From assembly GCA_002362595.1 (NCBI GenBank), contig DEUO01000029.1, positions 1,541 to 7,242 of the forward strand: a DNA stretch of 5,702 nucleotides, written 5' to 3'. The stretch is from Caryophanales bacterium UBA3260. GTDB lineage: Bacteria; Bacillota_I; Bacilli_A; RF39; UBA660. Below, one piece after another: positions 5,671-5,702 of this stretch. The position numbers and the translations under genes are program-made. Below the pieces are notes generated by a model, which saw only the letters and a list, made by a program, of their open reading frames with translations, was not told where the DNA came from and did no database searches. Within the stretch, counting starts at the first letter, position 1, and each line of letters starts with the position of its first letter.

Positions 5671-5702
5671 TAAAGATCAACAAACAACGACAACAAAATA
5701 AT
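5641..5702. repeat. 31-bp tandem repeat, two exact copies
   Basis: Copy one is 5641-5671 and copy two 5672-5702. Each starts AAAGATCAAC and ends AACAAAATAAT, with no mismatch. The last 13 bases of the unit also occur at 5628-5640, just before copy one. Copy one encodes the tail KDQQTTTTK and the stop of the prsA-like gene; copy two is after the stop. The array reaches the last base of the window. Confidence 0.9.

Noticed and set aside
1..5702. Possibility of a mycoplasma-type code (TGA as Trp) given the AT richness
   Set aside because: Tryptophan positions in FtsK (GEWW) are TGG, genes end in TAA or TAG, and no in-frame TGA needs to be read through.

Overview
The window is AT-rich (well under 40% GC by eye). 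It uses TGG for tryptophan and ATG starts behind strong AGGAGG-type ribosome binding sites. The proteins are of low-GC Gram-positive type: a SpoIIIE-like DNA translocase, a PrsA-type foldase lipoprotein and a tiny YjcZ-like membrane peptide. This points to a Bacillota (Firmicutes) chromosome, perhaps a Bacilli/Erysipelotrichia-like gut lineage, using the standard bacterial code. No phage, transposon, CRISPR, rRNA or tRNA signal was seen.

Layout, left to right. (1) 1-237, minus: the first 79 codons of a secreted protein of unknown function, cut by the window edge. (2) 251-1882, minus: a 543-aa membrane-anchored protein with a cytoplasmic zinc ribbon, a charged linker, one membrane segment and an external HEFGH zinc-peptidase domain resembling the anthrax-lethal-factor (ATLF) fold. 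Its stop codon overlaps the ribosome binding site of gene 1, so the two form an operon. They have their own extended -10 promoter just after the ftsK terminator. (3) 1971-4232, minus: FtsK/SpoIIIE DNA translocase, 753 aa, whose terminator hairpin includes its last codons. (4) 4244-4405: an AT-rich gap with a weak terminator and a possible ftsK promoter. (5) 4406-4495, minus: a 29-aa YjcZ-like membrane peptide. (6) 4496-4620: a divergent promoter region with an 8-bp inverted repeat, a sporulation-sigma-like element facing left and a clear sigma-A extended -10 promoter facing right. (7) 4621-5670, plus: a PrsA/parvulin lipoprotein. (8) 5641-5702: two exact copies of a 31-bp repeat running to the last base of the window.

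Two themes stand out. One is the cell envelope and protein export: PrsA folds exported proteins, and the metallopeptidase plus its secreted operon partner act outside the membrane. The other is chromosome segregation, possibly linked to sporulation: the translocase lies next to a YjcZ-like peptide with a possible SigE/SigK-type promoter. The least ordinary item is the zinc-ribbon/membrane/ATLF-like peptidase with its secreted partner. The rest is mostly familiar housekeeping content.
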